64,000 nucleotides of DNA from Spirosoma endophyticum. Its GTDB lineage: Bacteria > Bacteroidota > Bacteroidia > Cytophagales > Spirosomataceae. Shown here piece after piece: positions 1 to 9,097 of this stretch. Each line of letters starts with the position of its first letter. Position 1 is the first letter of the stretch. The notes beneath the pieces are model-generated. The model saw only the letters and a list, made by a program, of their open reading frames with translations. It had not been told where the DNA came from and did not search any database. The stretch spans positions 62,001 through 126,000 of the forward strand of contig NZ_FOLQ01000017.1 of NCBI RefSeq assembly GCF_900112365.1. The letters are read 5' to 3'. The position numbers and the translations under genes are program-made.

Positions 1-45
1 TGGCTGATGATCATGGTGGCTGTCTGGCGGCTGTTCCCTTTTTAA
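1..45 (+). CDS. C-terminal end of an ECF sigma factor (partial)
   Basis: The window opens inside a reading frame that encodes WLMIMVAVWRLFPF and stops at 43-45. Only 14 residues are visible, so the assignment rests on context: a FecR anti-sigma gene follows, and the two complete sigma genes in this window (8381 and 33418) also end in a short hydrophobic tail after region 4 and sit just ahead of a FecR gene. It is probably the sigma factor of locus 1. The rest of the gene lies upstream of the window. Confidence 0.5.
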   Translation, partial: WLMIMVAVWRLFPF

Positions 46-102
46 CGGAATAAGGGGCGTTCACCTCAACGTTGTCTTATCAATACCCAGACTGATGCAA
101 CC

Positions 103-1110
103 ATGGAATCGGAAATTAACAAGGCCTTAATCGTTAGCCACTTCGCCCGCAAAACGTCCCCGCTCCAGCGCGAGCTGATTGCGCAGTGGCTTCGGCAGCG
201 GGAGAACGAGGAACAATATTACGAGTGGCTGGAAGAGTGGGAAATTCAACATCCGCAGTATCTGACTCAACCCGAACGGAGTTTCCAGCGGTATGTTAAT
301 TTTTTGACGGAGAATCCGCATAAGGAGGAAATGGAGGAGGTGATAGAAGCGCCAATCGTCTCGTTGCCAATACGTTGGTATACCAGGACCTGGCTGGTAG
401 CGGCTTCAGTGTTACTAGTTCTTGGCCTTGGTGCGCTGCTATTTCGTAATCAGATTCTATATCGAACGTACCAAACGCCCTTTGGAAAATCTCGTTTCAT
501 TCGACTGGACGATGGAAGCACGGTGGCGCTACAGCCGAATTCGACGCTACGTGTGCCCCGCTGGGGATTTGGGCAGAAAACCCGTGACGTGTTGCTAAGG
601 GGCGAAGCCAATTTTTCGGTGACGCACACGGCTACCAATCAGAAATTTGTCGTGAAAACGGATAACCAGCTAGAGGTTGTTGTGCTGGGCACCGAATTCA
701 CCGTTTTTGCCCGGAAGCGGGGGGCAAGAGTCGTGCTGAACAGGGGCAAAGTACAGCTTCAGTATCAGGAAGGCCAGACTGCCCGCCAGCTAACCATGAA
801 ACCCGGTGACCTGGTCCTGCTCGACCGCAAGAATCATATCGCGCTGAAAACGGTAAAGCAGTTGCAAACTCAACCCGTTGTTAAAGAGAAGCGTTTCGTC
901 TTCCAGGAAACCACGCTAGAGGAAGTCGCTTACATGCTCGAAGAAAATTATGGTCTCCAGGTTAAGATCAAAGACCAGGCGCTGGCCGGGCGGGTACTGA
1001 TGGGTTCCTTCCAGGCAGATAACGTCGACCAACTTTTACAATCCATCTCCGAATTATTAGATGTCAACGTAGTGCGGCAGGGTAATCAGGTTCAAATCAT
1101 GGACAAATAG
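103..1110 (+). CDS. FecR family anti-sigma factor / sigma regulator (locus 1)
   Basis: Inner-membrane anti-sigma factor of the FecR type, 335 residues. The cytoplasmic N-terminal part (about 1-90) would hold the sigma factor. One membrane segment lies at about 97-114. The periplasmic FecR domain follows (about 120-225, with the typical run from DDGSTVALQPNSTLRV to VLGTEFTVFA), and a C-terminal DUF4974/STN-like domain covers about 265-333. In this family the periplasmic part receives a signal from the STN domain of the partner SusC receptor. The gene follows the end of a sigma gene and precedes a SusC gene, the standard order of a cell-surface signalling cassette. It lacks the cysteine-containing C-terminus seen in the FecR proteins of loci 2 and 3. 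Confidence 0.9.
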   Translation: MESEINKALIVSHFARKTSPLQRELIAQWLRQRENEEQYYEWLEEWEIQHPQYLTQPERSFQRYVNFLTENPHKEEMEEVIEAPIVSLPIRWYTRTWLVAASVLLVLGLGALLFRNQILYRTYQTPFGKSRFIRLDDGSTVALQPNSTLRVPRWGFGQKTRDVLLRGEANFSVTHTATNQKFVVKTDNQLEVVVLGTEFTVFARKRGARVVLNRGKVQLQYQEGQTARQLTMKPGDLVLLDRKNHIALKTVKQLQTQPVVKEKRFVFQETTLEEVAYMLEENYGLQVKIKDQALAGRVLMGSFQADNVDQLLQSISELLDVNVVRQGNQVQIMDK

Positions 1111-1244
1111 TATGTTGTGAACTAACAGCCTCAGGCTCATTGGAATGCTGTTCTAACGGTTCAGGCAGGTAACTGACTGGGTTCTGAATAACAGTAATTC
1201 TCGATAGACTAAAGGGTAAATGACTGATAGTCAATTTTTTAAAT

Positions 1245-1280
1245 TTTGCTTGGAAAACTAGTGTCGCTTATTAACCTTTG
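1245..1280 (+). promoter_or_regulatory. Weak candidate promoter in the 348-bp FecR-SusC gap
   Basis: The gap 1111-1458 holds no gene that I can support. It contains TTTG at 1245-1248 and TAACCTTTG at 1272-1280. These resemble the Bacteroidota -33/-7 boxes (TTTG, TAnnTTTG), but the spacing is 23 bases and the -7 box has one extra base, so the match is poor. Confidence 0.2.
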
Positions 1281-1458
1281 CCTATCAATTTACAATACTT
1301 ATCGTGTTCCTGCCAACTTCAATGATCTCTCCAACGTATAGGATGCCCTAAAACAATAGGGATTTATATTGCCTGAAGGCAAAGCACTCAACGACTTGCC
1401 TGCTGATAACTTACTCAGGTCCGATTCAAGGACACAATCAATTAACCTTATCACTCCT

Positions 1459-4400
1459 ATGACAAATCCTTTACGAAAAAGCCCTATTGTGGGTCTTTTG
1501 TCAATGCTGTTGCTCGCCGGTATTCAGCCGGGCTGGTCGCAGTCAGTTGTATTCGCCAGTAATGTCCAACCAACCCAGATTGCACAGGCGAAAGCGGTAA
1601 GTCGTCAGCTAAAAGACGTATTGAACGACCTGAAATCGCAGTATGGCGTCAACATTATGTTTGAACTCCGAACAGTGGAAGGCATTTCTGTCACGCCGGA
1701 AAGCGTGGACTCGAAAGCGACGCTCGAAAAAAACTTAGGTACCCTGCTACAACCGCTGAGGCTACGCTTCAAAAAAGTAAACAGCAATTCGTACCTGATT
1801 CTGGGCGACAAGAAAGCGAAGAAAGTGACGTTCGTTGATGGCCCGCTTTCCGAATCTACACTTGGTCAGGAATCGAATCCATTGACGGAATCCATCGCCA
1901 AAGCCCAGCCGGCTACGTTGCTGGCCGTGACCAGAACGGAAGTCGCAGCCGACCCAATCACCGGAACCGTGAAGGGGCAAAATGGCGAAACGCTGCCCGG
2001 CATTAACGTAGTGATTAAGAACACGACGAAAGGCACCAGCACAGATGCCAACGGTAAGTTTACCATCGACGCACCCGCCGATGCCATTCTGGTTTTTTCG
2101 GGGATTGGCTTCACGACGCAGGAGGTTTCCGTGAACAGACGTAGTAAACTCGATGTCGCTTTAGTAACTGACAATAAGCAGCTTGATGAAGTTGTGGTGG
2201 TGGGTTATGGTACTCAGAAACGGAATAGCCTGACCAATTCGGTCTCGCAAATTGGGGCCGAGGAAATTGCCCGGCGACCCGTTTCCAATATCCAGCAATC
2301 CTTACAGGGGCAAATGCCCGGCGTGACGGTATTGGATCAGGGTGGTTCGCCCGGTCGCACCAACACGGCGATCCGCGTTCGGGGTATCACTACGTTTAAT
2401 ATCGGCAGCACCAACTCCAACGGTATCAATAATAGCACCAGCGGGAGCACCGGCAGTTATGATCTGAGCAAGAACGACGCGCTGGTGATCGTCGATGGGA
2501 TCGAGCAGCGATTGTCTGATATTAATCCCGATGATATTGAGACAGTCACGGTGTTGAAAGATGCGGCCTCCACGGCCATTTACGGGTCCAGAGCCACCAA
2601 CGGCGTTGTTGTCGTGACGACGAAACGCGCGAAAGGCAGCAAAGTTCAGGTCGATTACAACGGCTATTACGCCATTCAGAATTCGATCAATAAACCGCAG
2701 ATGATGGGACTGGAAGACTACATGCGGATGCAGGTAGCGGCCTACACAAATGCCGGTTCGGCACTGCCCGCCCGGTTCACGGAAGCGTCCATTCAGGCGT
2801 ATATCACCGCTACTGACCGCGAGAGATATCCACTGCCGAACACCTGGTTTCAAACGGTGCTGCATGCGGCTCCGCAGCAAAACCACACCATTGCCGTATC
2901 GGGCGGCAACGAAGCGATACGTACCCGGTTGAGCCTGCGCTATCAGGATCAGGCGGGTATCATTACGCACTACGCCAGTAAGATCGGCGAAATTCGCCTG
3001 AATACGGACTATACGATTTCGCCCAAAATTCGCGTCAGTGGCGACATTAATTACCGCTATAACTATTCGGTAGCGCCCACGGTCGATCCAATTGACCGCC
3101 TGTATCACGGGTCGCTCTGGGCCGTACCGAAATATGCCGATGGTACGTATGGATTGAGTACGCAGGGGAATAATCCACTCATGAACGCCGAAATAGGGGG
3201 TGATTCAAAACGGTTCACGGACTATCTGGCGGGCTACGTCAAGGCCGAATGGGAGATTGTTGACGGACTGACGTTCTCGACGCAACTGGCGGGTCGGGGA
3301 TTTTTTACGTCGGAGAAAAACTACACAAACGCCTTTACCAACGTCGATAAGATTACGAACATTACGAAAACGGTGGCCAACAACAGCCTGACCGAAGTGC
3401 GTAATACGTTGCGGGAATACACGCTGATCAACCTGCTCACCTACGAGAAGAGTTTGGGTAGCCACAATTTCAAGGGTTTGCTGGGTTACTCGCAGATTGG
3501 CAACACACAAACGTTTTTGACGGCCTACCGCGAACGGTTTTATAATAACGACATCCAATCCATTAGCCAGGGCGCCAACGACGGTACGAAAAGCAACAGC
3601 GGGAGTGATGCCATTTATGGATTACGCTCGTATTTCGGACGTATCAATTACGATTACGACGGCAAATATCTGCTGGAAGTAAATGGTCGCTACGATGGTT
3701 CGTCCAAATTTACCGGCGAAAAACAGTACAGTTTCTTCCCGTCTTTCTCGGCGGGCTGGCGACTGTCGAAAGAGAGCTTCTGGCAGGGGCTGCAATCGAC
3801 AGTGAACGACCTGAAGGTGCGGGGTTCCTGGGGTGTAACGGGGAATCAGTCCGTGAATTTGTACAGTTATTACGCGGCACTCGCAGCCAGTGGCTATGAT
3901 TTCAACGGAGCCTCCGTGCAGGGCTATCGCCAGACAACGCTGGCCAATACCAGTCTGGGGTGGGAGTCAACCAAGCAACTGGATTTGGGTCTGGACGCTT
4001 CCTTCCTGAATCGGCGGATGAATCTGACGGTTGATTATTACCGGAAACTTACCTCGGATATTCTACTGAACCTGGATATTCCGGCAACGGTTGGCCTTCT
4101 GGCTCCTCCGCAAAATGCGGGTTCTGTGGAGAATAAGGGCTGGGAATTTAGCCTGAGCTATCGGGGTGGCAAGAACCCATCAGCGTTGCAATACAATCTT
4201 GGCGCCAACTTCAGCATAAACGATAACAAAGTCGTTGACCTGAAAGGGACCGGCCCATACATCACGGGTTCGGACATTGATCCCCGCTACATTATTGCCG
4301 TGGGGCTGCCCATCAATACGTTGTGGGGGTACAAAACCGACGGGCTGTTTCAGACGCAGCAGCAGATTACGGAATACAAGGCGACCTATGCCGCCAATAC

Positions 4401-4962
4401 CAAACCCGGCGACGTGAAATACGTGGATTTGAACGGCGATGGCAAGATCGACGCCAATGACATGACCAACATTGGTAACTCGTTTCCCAAGTTCACGTTC
4501 GGGCTCAATTCTAATTTTTCGTACCGGAATTTTGAGCTGAGCCTGCTCTTTCAGGGAGCCGCCAAAGTAGATACTCGCCTGGCGGGTTCGCTGGCCGAAA
4601 TGGGCAATCAGGAGGGGTTTACGGCCTCGATTTATGCCAACAATTACTGGACGCCTGAGAACACTGGCGCTCGCTTTGCCCGACCCCTCAAGTTTGATCT
4701 ACGGAACGTAGCAACCTCCGACCGGCTGGTTATTGATGGCTCGTATGTCCGACTGAAGAACGTTCAAGTTGCCTACTCACTGCCAGCGGCCATTGCTAAT
4801 AAAGTGCGGCTAAATCGGATTCGTGCCTACGTATCAGCGACAAATATTTTTACTATTTCGAAACTGAATGAGTGGCATCTGGACCCCGAAGCCGGATCAG
4901 GTCGGGGTGTTTATTATCCGCAAACGGCGCTGTATACCCTCGGCCTTAACCTGCACTTCTAA
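1459..4962 (+). CDS. SusC/RagA family TonB-linked outer membrane receptor with STN domain (locus 1)
   Basis: TonB-dependent importer of glycans or other large nutrients, 1167 residues from the ATG at 1459. I prefer this start to the upstream TTG at 1369 because it begins directly with a signal peptide ending near GWSQ. Order of domains: STN/secretin-like signalling domain (about 40-115), carboxypeptidase-regulatory-like beta sandwich (about 167-230), a TonB-box/plug entry around residue 245 (EVVVVGYGTQKR), plug, then a 22-strand-type barrel ending in aromatic F. The STN domain marks it as a transducer that signals to the FecR protein upstream. The SusD gene follows 30 bases later, so the two should form the usual bin-and-lid complex. 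The substrate cannot be read from sequence; the sulfatase downstream hints at a sulfated glycan. Confidence 0.95.
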   Translation: MTNPLRKSPIVGLLSMLLLAGIQPGWSQSVVFASNVQPTQIAQAKAVSRQLKDVLNDLKSQYGVNIMFELRTVEGISVTPESVDSKATLEKNLGTLLQPLRLRFKKVNSNSYLILGDKKAKKVTFVDGPLSESTLGQESNPLTESIAKAQPATLLAVTRTEVAADPITGTVKGQNGETLPGINVVIKNTTKGTSTDANGKFTIDAPADAILVFSGIGFTTQEVSVNRRSKLDVALVTDNKQLDEVVVVGYGTQKRNSLTNSVSQIGAEEIARRPVSNIQQSLQGQMPGVTVLDQGGSPGRTNTAIRVRGITTFNIGSTNSNGINNSTSGSTGSYDLSKNDALVIVDGIEQRLSDINPDDIETVTVLKDAASTAIYGSRATNGVVVVTTKRAKGSKVQVDYNGYYAIQNSINKPQMMGLEDYMRMQVAAYTNAGSALPARFTEASIQAYITATDRERYPLPNTWFQTVLHAAPQQNHTIAVSGGNEAIRTRLSLRYQDQAGIITHYASKIGEIRLNTDYTISPKIRVSGDINYRYNYSVAPTVDPIDRLYHGSLWAVPKYADGTYGLSTQGNNPLMNAEIGGDSKRFTDYLAGYVKAEWEIVDGLTFSTQLAGRGFFTSEKNYTNAFTNVDKITNITKTVANNSLTEVRNTLREYTLINLLTYEKSLGSHNFKGLLGYSQIGNTQTFLTAYRERFYNNDIQSISQGANDGTKSNSGSDAIYGLRSYFGRINYDYDGKYLLEVNGRYDGSSKFTGEKQYSFFPSFSAGWRLSKESFWQGLQSTVNDLKVRGSWGVTGNQSVNLYSYYAALAASGYDFNGASVQGYRQTTLANTSLGWESTKQLDLGLDASFLNRRMNLTVDYYRKLTSDILLNLDIPATVGLLAPPQNAGSVENKGWEFSLSYRGGKNPSALQYNLGANFSINDNKVVDLKGTGPYITGSDIDPRYIIAVGLPINTLWGYKTDGLFQTQQQITEYKATYAANTKPGDVKYVDLNGDGKIDANDMTNIGNSFPKFTFGLNSNFSYRNFELSLLFQGAAKVDTRLAGSLAEMGNQEGFTASIYANNYWTPENTGARFARPLKFDLRNVATSDRLVIDGSYVRLKNVQVAYSLPAAIANKVRLNRIRAYVSATNIFTISKLNEWHLDPEAGSGRGVYYPQTALYTLGLNLHF

Positions 4963-4992
4963 CCTGACCCATCTCGATTCACAGTTACGATC

Positions 4993-6588
4993 ATGAAACG
5001 AACGAATTATATACTATTGGCTGGCCTGGTTACTCTCTCGGGACTGACGCTAACGTCCTGCGACCGGGAGTTGTTGGAGACGGTTCCCAACGACCGCTTG
5101 TCGGAAAGTCTGTTCTGGAAAACTGAGAACGATGCCCGGCTAGCCGCGAATTCCCTCTATACGGATCTCGATAGCACCAACATCATCAGTTGGGATGCCA
5201 TGACGGACATTGCCCACACCAACCAGCCGTTTGATGTGCAGGCGTATGTCGAACTGGGGCAGTATGACGCCACCAGTTCAAAGGTTTTTGGCGAATGGAC
5301 ACGGGCTTACAAGGGAATCCGGGCCTGTAATTATTATCTGGAGAACGTTGATAAGGTGACGTCGACCAATACCGCGCTCATCAACCAGTTCAAGGGAGAA
5401 GCCAAAGCGTTGCGGGCGTATCAGTATCTGAAACTGGCCGCGCTGTTTGGTGATGTTCCCCTGATCACCACGGCTATTACGCTGGATGAGAGTCGCACAC
5501 TGACCCGTGCAACAGTCTCGCAGATATGGGATTTTGTGGATAAGGAGCTTTCAGATGCGGCAGCCCTTTTGCCGACGACTTATGCCGCCGTCGATAAAGG
5601 TCGTGTGACTAAAGGCGCGGCACTTGGTTTACGGGCGCGGGCCAACCTGTTTGCCGGTCGGTATCAGCAAGCCGCCGATGCCGCCGATCAGGTGATGAAG
5701 CTGGGGATTTACGGCCTGAATGATACGTATGAAAAGCTGTTCACCATAGCGGCTGAAAACAATAAGGAAGTTCTATTGGATCGACAGTTCATCAAAGATA
5801 CGTACCCAATCAACGTCTTTAACCTGCTGGGGCCTTACAGCCAGAAAAACGCTCAGAGTACGTATGTACCAACAAAAGCCCTCGTGGACATGTACGAAAC
5901 GACAGCGGGCAAACTCATAACGGACCCGACGAGTGGCTACGATCCGGCCAATCCGTATGTGAACCGTGACCCCCGGCTTAAATTTTCGGTGTTTCTGGCG
6001 GGTGATGCATTGCCCAGTGGCATTGCGTTCCAACCGGCGCCAAACAGCGGCACGGCTGATGCCGTTGGGAATACGTACATTGCCTCGACAACGGGTTTTA
6101 ATATCAAAAAATACATTAATGCTGAGGATTACGCGAACCCGGTCAACGGTGGAATTAATATCATTCTGTTACGGTATGCCGAGATTTTGCTGACCTACGC
6201 CGAAGCAAAAATTGAACTGAATCAGTTGGATGCGAGTGTGATAACCGCCATCAATACGGTACGTAGCGGTCGAACAGACGTGAAGCAACCAGCGATCAGC
6301 AGCACGTCAACCCAGGCCGACTTGCGGACTATCGTTCGGCGGGAGCGCACGCTTGAACTCGCTTTTGAAGGTGTTCATCTTTTCGATATTCGCCGGTGGA
6401 AAACAGCCGAAACCGTAGTGCCCGGCTCCGTTTACGGGATCACCTACAAAGATGCGAATGGCGCATTAGCAACGATTCAGGTAACCGCCGTTAACCGGAC
6501 GTTTGACAAAGCCCGTCATTATCTTTGGCCAATCCCACAGCGGGAACGAAACCTAACCCCAACGCTCACGCAGAATCCGGGTTGGTAA
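4993..6588 (+). CDS. SusD/RagB family nutrient-binding outer membrane lipoprotein (locus 1)
   Basis: Surface lipoprotein that caps the SusC barrel and captures the substrate, 531 residues. The signal peptide ends in a lipobox (LTLTSC, lipidated Cys23). The N-terminal SusD-like region has the TPR-like helices of the family (GEAKALRAYQYLKLAALFGDVPL), and the C-terminal SusD domain ends in the typical RERNLTPTLTQNPGW. It lies 30 bases after the SusC gene and is surely cotranscribed. Length is normal for the family. Confidence 0.95.
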   Translation: MKRTNYILLAGLVTLSGLTLTSCDRELLETVPNDRLSESLFWKTENDARLAANSLYTDLDSTNIISWDAMTDIAHTNQPFDVQAYVELGQYDATSSKVFGEWTRAYKGIRACNYYLENVDKVTSTNTALINQFKGEAKALRAYQYLKLAALFGDVPLITTAITLDESRTLTRATVSQIWDFVDKELSDAAALLPTTYAAVDKGRVTKGAALGLRARANLFAGRYQQAADAADQVMKLGIYGLNDTYEKLFTIAAENNKEVLLDRQFIKDTYPINVFNLLGPYSQKNAQSTYVPTKALVDMYETTAGKLITDPTSGYDPANPYVNRDPRLKFSVFLAGDALPSGIAFQPAPNSGTADAVGNTYIASTTGFNIKKYINAEDYANPVNGGINIILLRYAEILLTYAEAKIELNQLDASVITAINTVRSGRTDVKQPAISSTSTQADLRTIVRRERTLELAFEGVHLFDIRRWKTAETVVPGSVYGITYKDANGALATIQVTAVNRTFDKARHYLWPIPQRERNLTPTLTQNPGW

Positions 6589-6597
6589 TGGTTGTGT

Positions 6598-6629
6598 TTC
6601 TGTCATGCTGACCGGTCAGCATGACAGAA
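6598..6629. terminator. Perfect 32-nt palindrome after SusD
   Basis: A 16-base arm is followed directly by its exact reverse complement with no spacer (core CATGCTGACCGGTCAGCATG). It lies 10 bases after the SusD stop and 63 bases before the sulfatase start. There is no T-tract, so it may act as a hairpin that ends or protects the susCD transcript, or be a copy of a dispersed palindromic repeat. Confidence 0.55.
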
Positions 6630-6691
6630 TATTATTTAAGACCACTTGGATTCACAATTAGGATTCTACTATTCCTCTAAAAACAGCTTGT

Positions 6692-8152
6692 ATGGCATTT
6701 ATTCCTAAACGTTTGTCTCGTCTTCTTCTAAGTGTTTTTTCGCTGATTGGCCTTGGACTGCTCATTAGTGCCTGGGTCGAGAAACCGGCTCCAGCCTCAC
6801 CGCCCAACGTTGTCCTGTTTTTTATGGATGATCTGGGCTACGGTGACCTGTCTGTTACGGGTGCGCTGGACTACACGACGCCCAATCTGGATCGCCTGGC
6901 CGCTGAAGGTACCCGTTTCACGAACTTCCTGGCGGCTCAGGCTGTGTGCAGTGCGTCGCGGGCCGCTTTACTGACGGGGTGCTACCCAAATCGTCTGGGC
7001 ATTTCGGGCGCGCTGGGGCCTAATTCACTGATTGGCCTGAATCCAAACGAAGAAACCCTGGCCGATCTGCTGAAAGAGCGGGGTTATGCCACTGGCATTT
7101 TTGGTAAATGGCATCTGGGCGATAATAAAAAGTTTTTACCCTTGCAGCAAGGCTTTGATGAATATTATGGTGTGCCCTATTCACACGACATGTGGCCGTT
7201 ACACCCGGCTCAGGCCCAGGCAAATTACCCTCCGCTACGTTGGATTGAGGGCAACGAACAGAAAGAAGAAATCAAAAATTTAGACGACGCCAGCCACATT
7301 ACGTCGAATGTTACGGAGCGGGCGATTTCGTTCATTCGAAACCACAAGAAGAAGCCGTTTTTCCTATATGTACCGCACCCGCTACCACACGTACCGCTGG
7401 CTGCTTCGGCCCAGTTCAAAGGGAAAAGCGCACGGGGTATTTTCGGCGACGTACTGACCGAACTGGACTGGTCGATTGGGAAAGTATTGGACGAGTTGAA
7501 GCAACAGGGATTGGAGAAAAATACGCTGGTCATTTTTATCAGCGACAATGGCCCCTGGTTGAATTATGGCGATCACGCCGGTTCGGCGGGTGGTTTTCGG
7601 GAAGGGAAAGGAACGTCGTTTGAAGGTGGTCACCGTGTGCCTTGCCTGGTGCGCTGGCCGGGTGTAGTGCCCGCCGGTCGGGTGAGCAACAAACTGCTGA
7701 CAACGATGGATATTCTCCCAACGGTCGCTAAGCTCTGCGGTGCCCGATTGCCCAAACAACGTATCGATGGTGTCGATTGGATTGCGTTGCTAAAAGGCGA
7801 CAATACCGTAACTCCCCGCGATCATTTCTACTATTACTACCGAAAAAACAGCCTGGAAGCTGTCCGTCAAGGCGATTGGAAACTGGTATTTGCCCATCCC
7901 GGCCGAACGTATGAAGGCTTCCTGCCGGGCCAGAATGGCAAGCCGGGCCCTAGTACCGAAACGCACGAATTTCCCGTTGCGCTCTATGACCTCCGTCGTG
8001 ATCCGAGTGAGCGCTATGATGTGAAAGAGCAACATCCTGAACTCGTTGCCAAGTTGGAAAAACTGGCCGAAGAAGCCCGCATTGATCTGGGGGATGACAT
8101 TCAGAAACGTACCGGCGCCAACGTCCGCGAACCGGGGCGGGTGAGTCAGTAA
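6692..8152 (+). CDS. Exported sulfatase (arylsulfatase family, formylglycine type)
   Basis: Hydrolyses sulfate esters, most likely on the glycan handled by locus 1. 486 residues with an N-terminal hydrophobic export segment (about 10-28). The type I sulfatase signature is present: metal-binding Asp46-Asp47 (FFMDDLGYGD), the CSASR motif with Cys86 as the residue oxidised to formylglycine and Arg90, then GKWHLGD, PHPLPHVPL and SDNG further on. Activity needs a formylglycine-generating enzyme or anaerobic maturase, which is not in this window. It lies 103 bases after the SusD gene, separated by a palindrome, so it may be partly uncoupled from susCD. The exact sulfatase subfamily and substrate are not recognisable by eye. 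Confidence 0.92.
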   Translation: MAFIPKRLSRLLLSVFSLIGLGLLISAWVEKPAPASPPNVVLFFMDDLGYGDLSVTGALDYTTPNLDRLAAEGTRFTNFLAAQAVCSASRAALLTGCYPNRLGISGALGPNSLIGLNPNEETLADLLKERGYATGIFGKWHLGDNKKFLPLQQGFDEYYGVPYSHDMWPLHPAQAQANYPPLRWIEGNEQKEEIKNLDDASHITSNVTERAISFIRNHKKKPFFLYVPHPLPHVPLAASAQFKGKSARGIFGDVLTELDWSIGKVLDELKQQGLEKNTLVIFISDNGPWLNYGDHAGSAGGFREGKGTSFEGGHRVPCLVRWPGVVPAGRVSNKLLTTMDILPTVAKLCGARLPKQRIDGVDWIALLKGDNTVTPRDHFYYYYRKNSLEAVRQGDWKLVFAHPGRTYEGFLPGQNGKPGPSTETHEFPVALYDLRRDPSERYDVKEQHPELVAKLEKLAEEARIDLGDDIQKRTGANVREPGRVSQ

Positions 8153-8194
8153 ATTTTAAAGCTCAACGCACTATCGGCCAACAATAATCTTGTG

Positions 8195-8248
8195 CCTGCT
8201 TACTGATGGATACTGGAATGTTAAGCCAGTAATCTTACAGTAAGCAGG
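8195..8248 (+). terminator. Nested hairpin after the sulfatase gene
   Basis: An 11-bp outer stem (CCTGCTTACTG at 8195-8205 with its complement at 8238-8248) encloses a 6-bp inner stem (8211-8216 with 8226-8231). An AT-rich stretch follows. It lies 43 bases after the sulfatase stop and probably ends locus 1 transcription. Confidence 0.55.
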
Positions 8249-8380
8249 TACAATTTATTTATATAATTTTTGCACAATACTGAGTATTATTTGAATTTTC
8301 TCTCCTATTAACCAGCGTATCGGCCGACAGCGCTGCCTGTGAGGCCGTTGACTCAAATCGCTGATAAACTCTGGGAGACT

Positions 8381-9040
8381 ATGCTGAAATCCGACATAAG
8401 CCGTCAGCCGCAAACCGCCTGGGAGAAAACCGACGAAACCTTACTCTGGCAGCAATTCAGAGAAGGGCAGCAGGAGGCTTTTCAAGGCCTGGTTCAGCAT
8501 TTTTACCGGGAGTTGCATTTCTACGGTGGTCGCTTCACCCGCGATGCCGATCTGCTGAAAGATTGCCTGCAAGATCTTTTTCTGAACTTATGGACGTATC
8601 GTCACAAGATCGTGCAAACGCCTTATATCCGGCCGTATCTTTATAAATCACTACGTCGGAAGATCTACCGAGAGGTGATGCGGCATTCGTCTACGGTCAG
8701 CGAGGGAAGCATTACATTTGATGATGTCAGTTCGGAAGAGATTACGGCCGAACAGGCATTGATACGTACCGAACTGTCCGACTATCAAACGGCGCGTCTG
8801 AATGCCTTGTTAGCCCAACTATCCGACCGGCAGCGGGAAGCCATTCACCTGAAATTTTATGCCGAATTGTCGAATGACGAAATCGCTGATATACTGGCCG
8901 TCAATAAACAATCGGTAGCGAATCTATTGCATCGGGGATTGAGTCGTTTACGCGAAAGCTGGCCGTCGTTGCTGTCGCTGGTGGGCTATTGGCTACTGGT
9001 TGCTGAACGAATCGCCGACGAACTACTAACCGTACGCTGA
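8381..9040 (+). CDS. ECF RNA polymerase sigma factor (locus 2)
   Basis: Group 4 sigma factor, 219 residues from the ATG at 8381; a GTG at 8339 would add 14 residues with no family match. Region 2 is visible at about 25-80 (LVQHFYRELHFYGGRF then LKDCLQDLFLNLW), and region 4 helix-turn-helix at about 150-200 (LSDRQREAIHLKFYAELS, NDEIADILAVNKQSVANLLH). A hydrophobic tail of some 20 residues follows region 4. It should direct RNA polymerase to the susCD promoter of this locus when its FecR partner, encoded 57 bases downstream, releases it. Confidence 0.93.
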   Translation: MLKSDISRQPQTAWEKTDETLLWQQFREGQQEAFQGLVQHFYRELHFYGGRFTRDADLLKDCLQDLFLNLWTYRHKIVQTPYIRPYLYKSLRRKIYREVMRHSSTVSEGSITFDDVSSEEITAEQALIRTELSDYQTARLNALLAQLSDRQREAIHLKFYAELSNDEIADILAVNKQSVANLLHRGLSRLRESWPSLLSLVGYWLLVAERIADELLTVR

Positions 9041-9097
9041 GTATCAATCTGGAAAACGCGCCTACTAACGACCAAAACGATACTATTCGCACACGGT

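Noticed and set aside
1369-1458. Longer N-terminus of the locus 1 SusC from a TTG start
   Set aside because: Adds 30 residues ahead of a normal signal peptide and needs a rare start codon; the ATG at 1459 fits better.
2302-3108. Long antisense ORF (268 codons) inside the locus 1 SusC gene
   Set aside because: Overlaps a certain gene fully and has a composition typical of antisense shadow frames, with no signal or domain.
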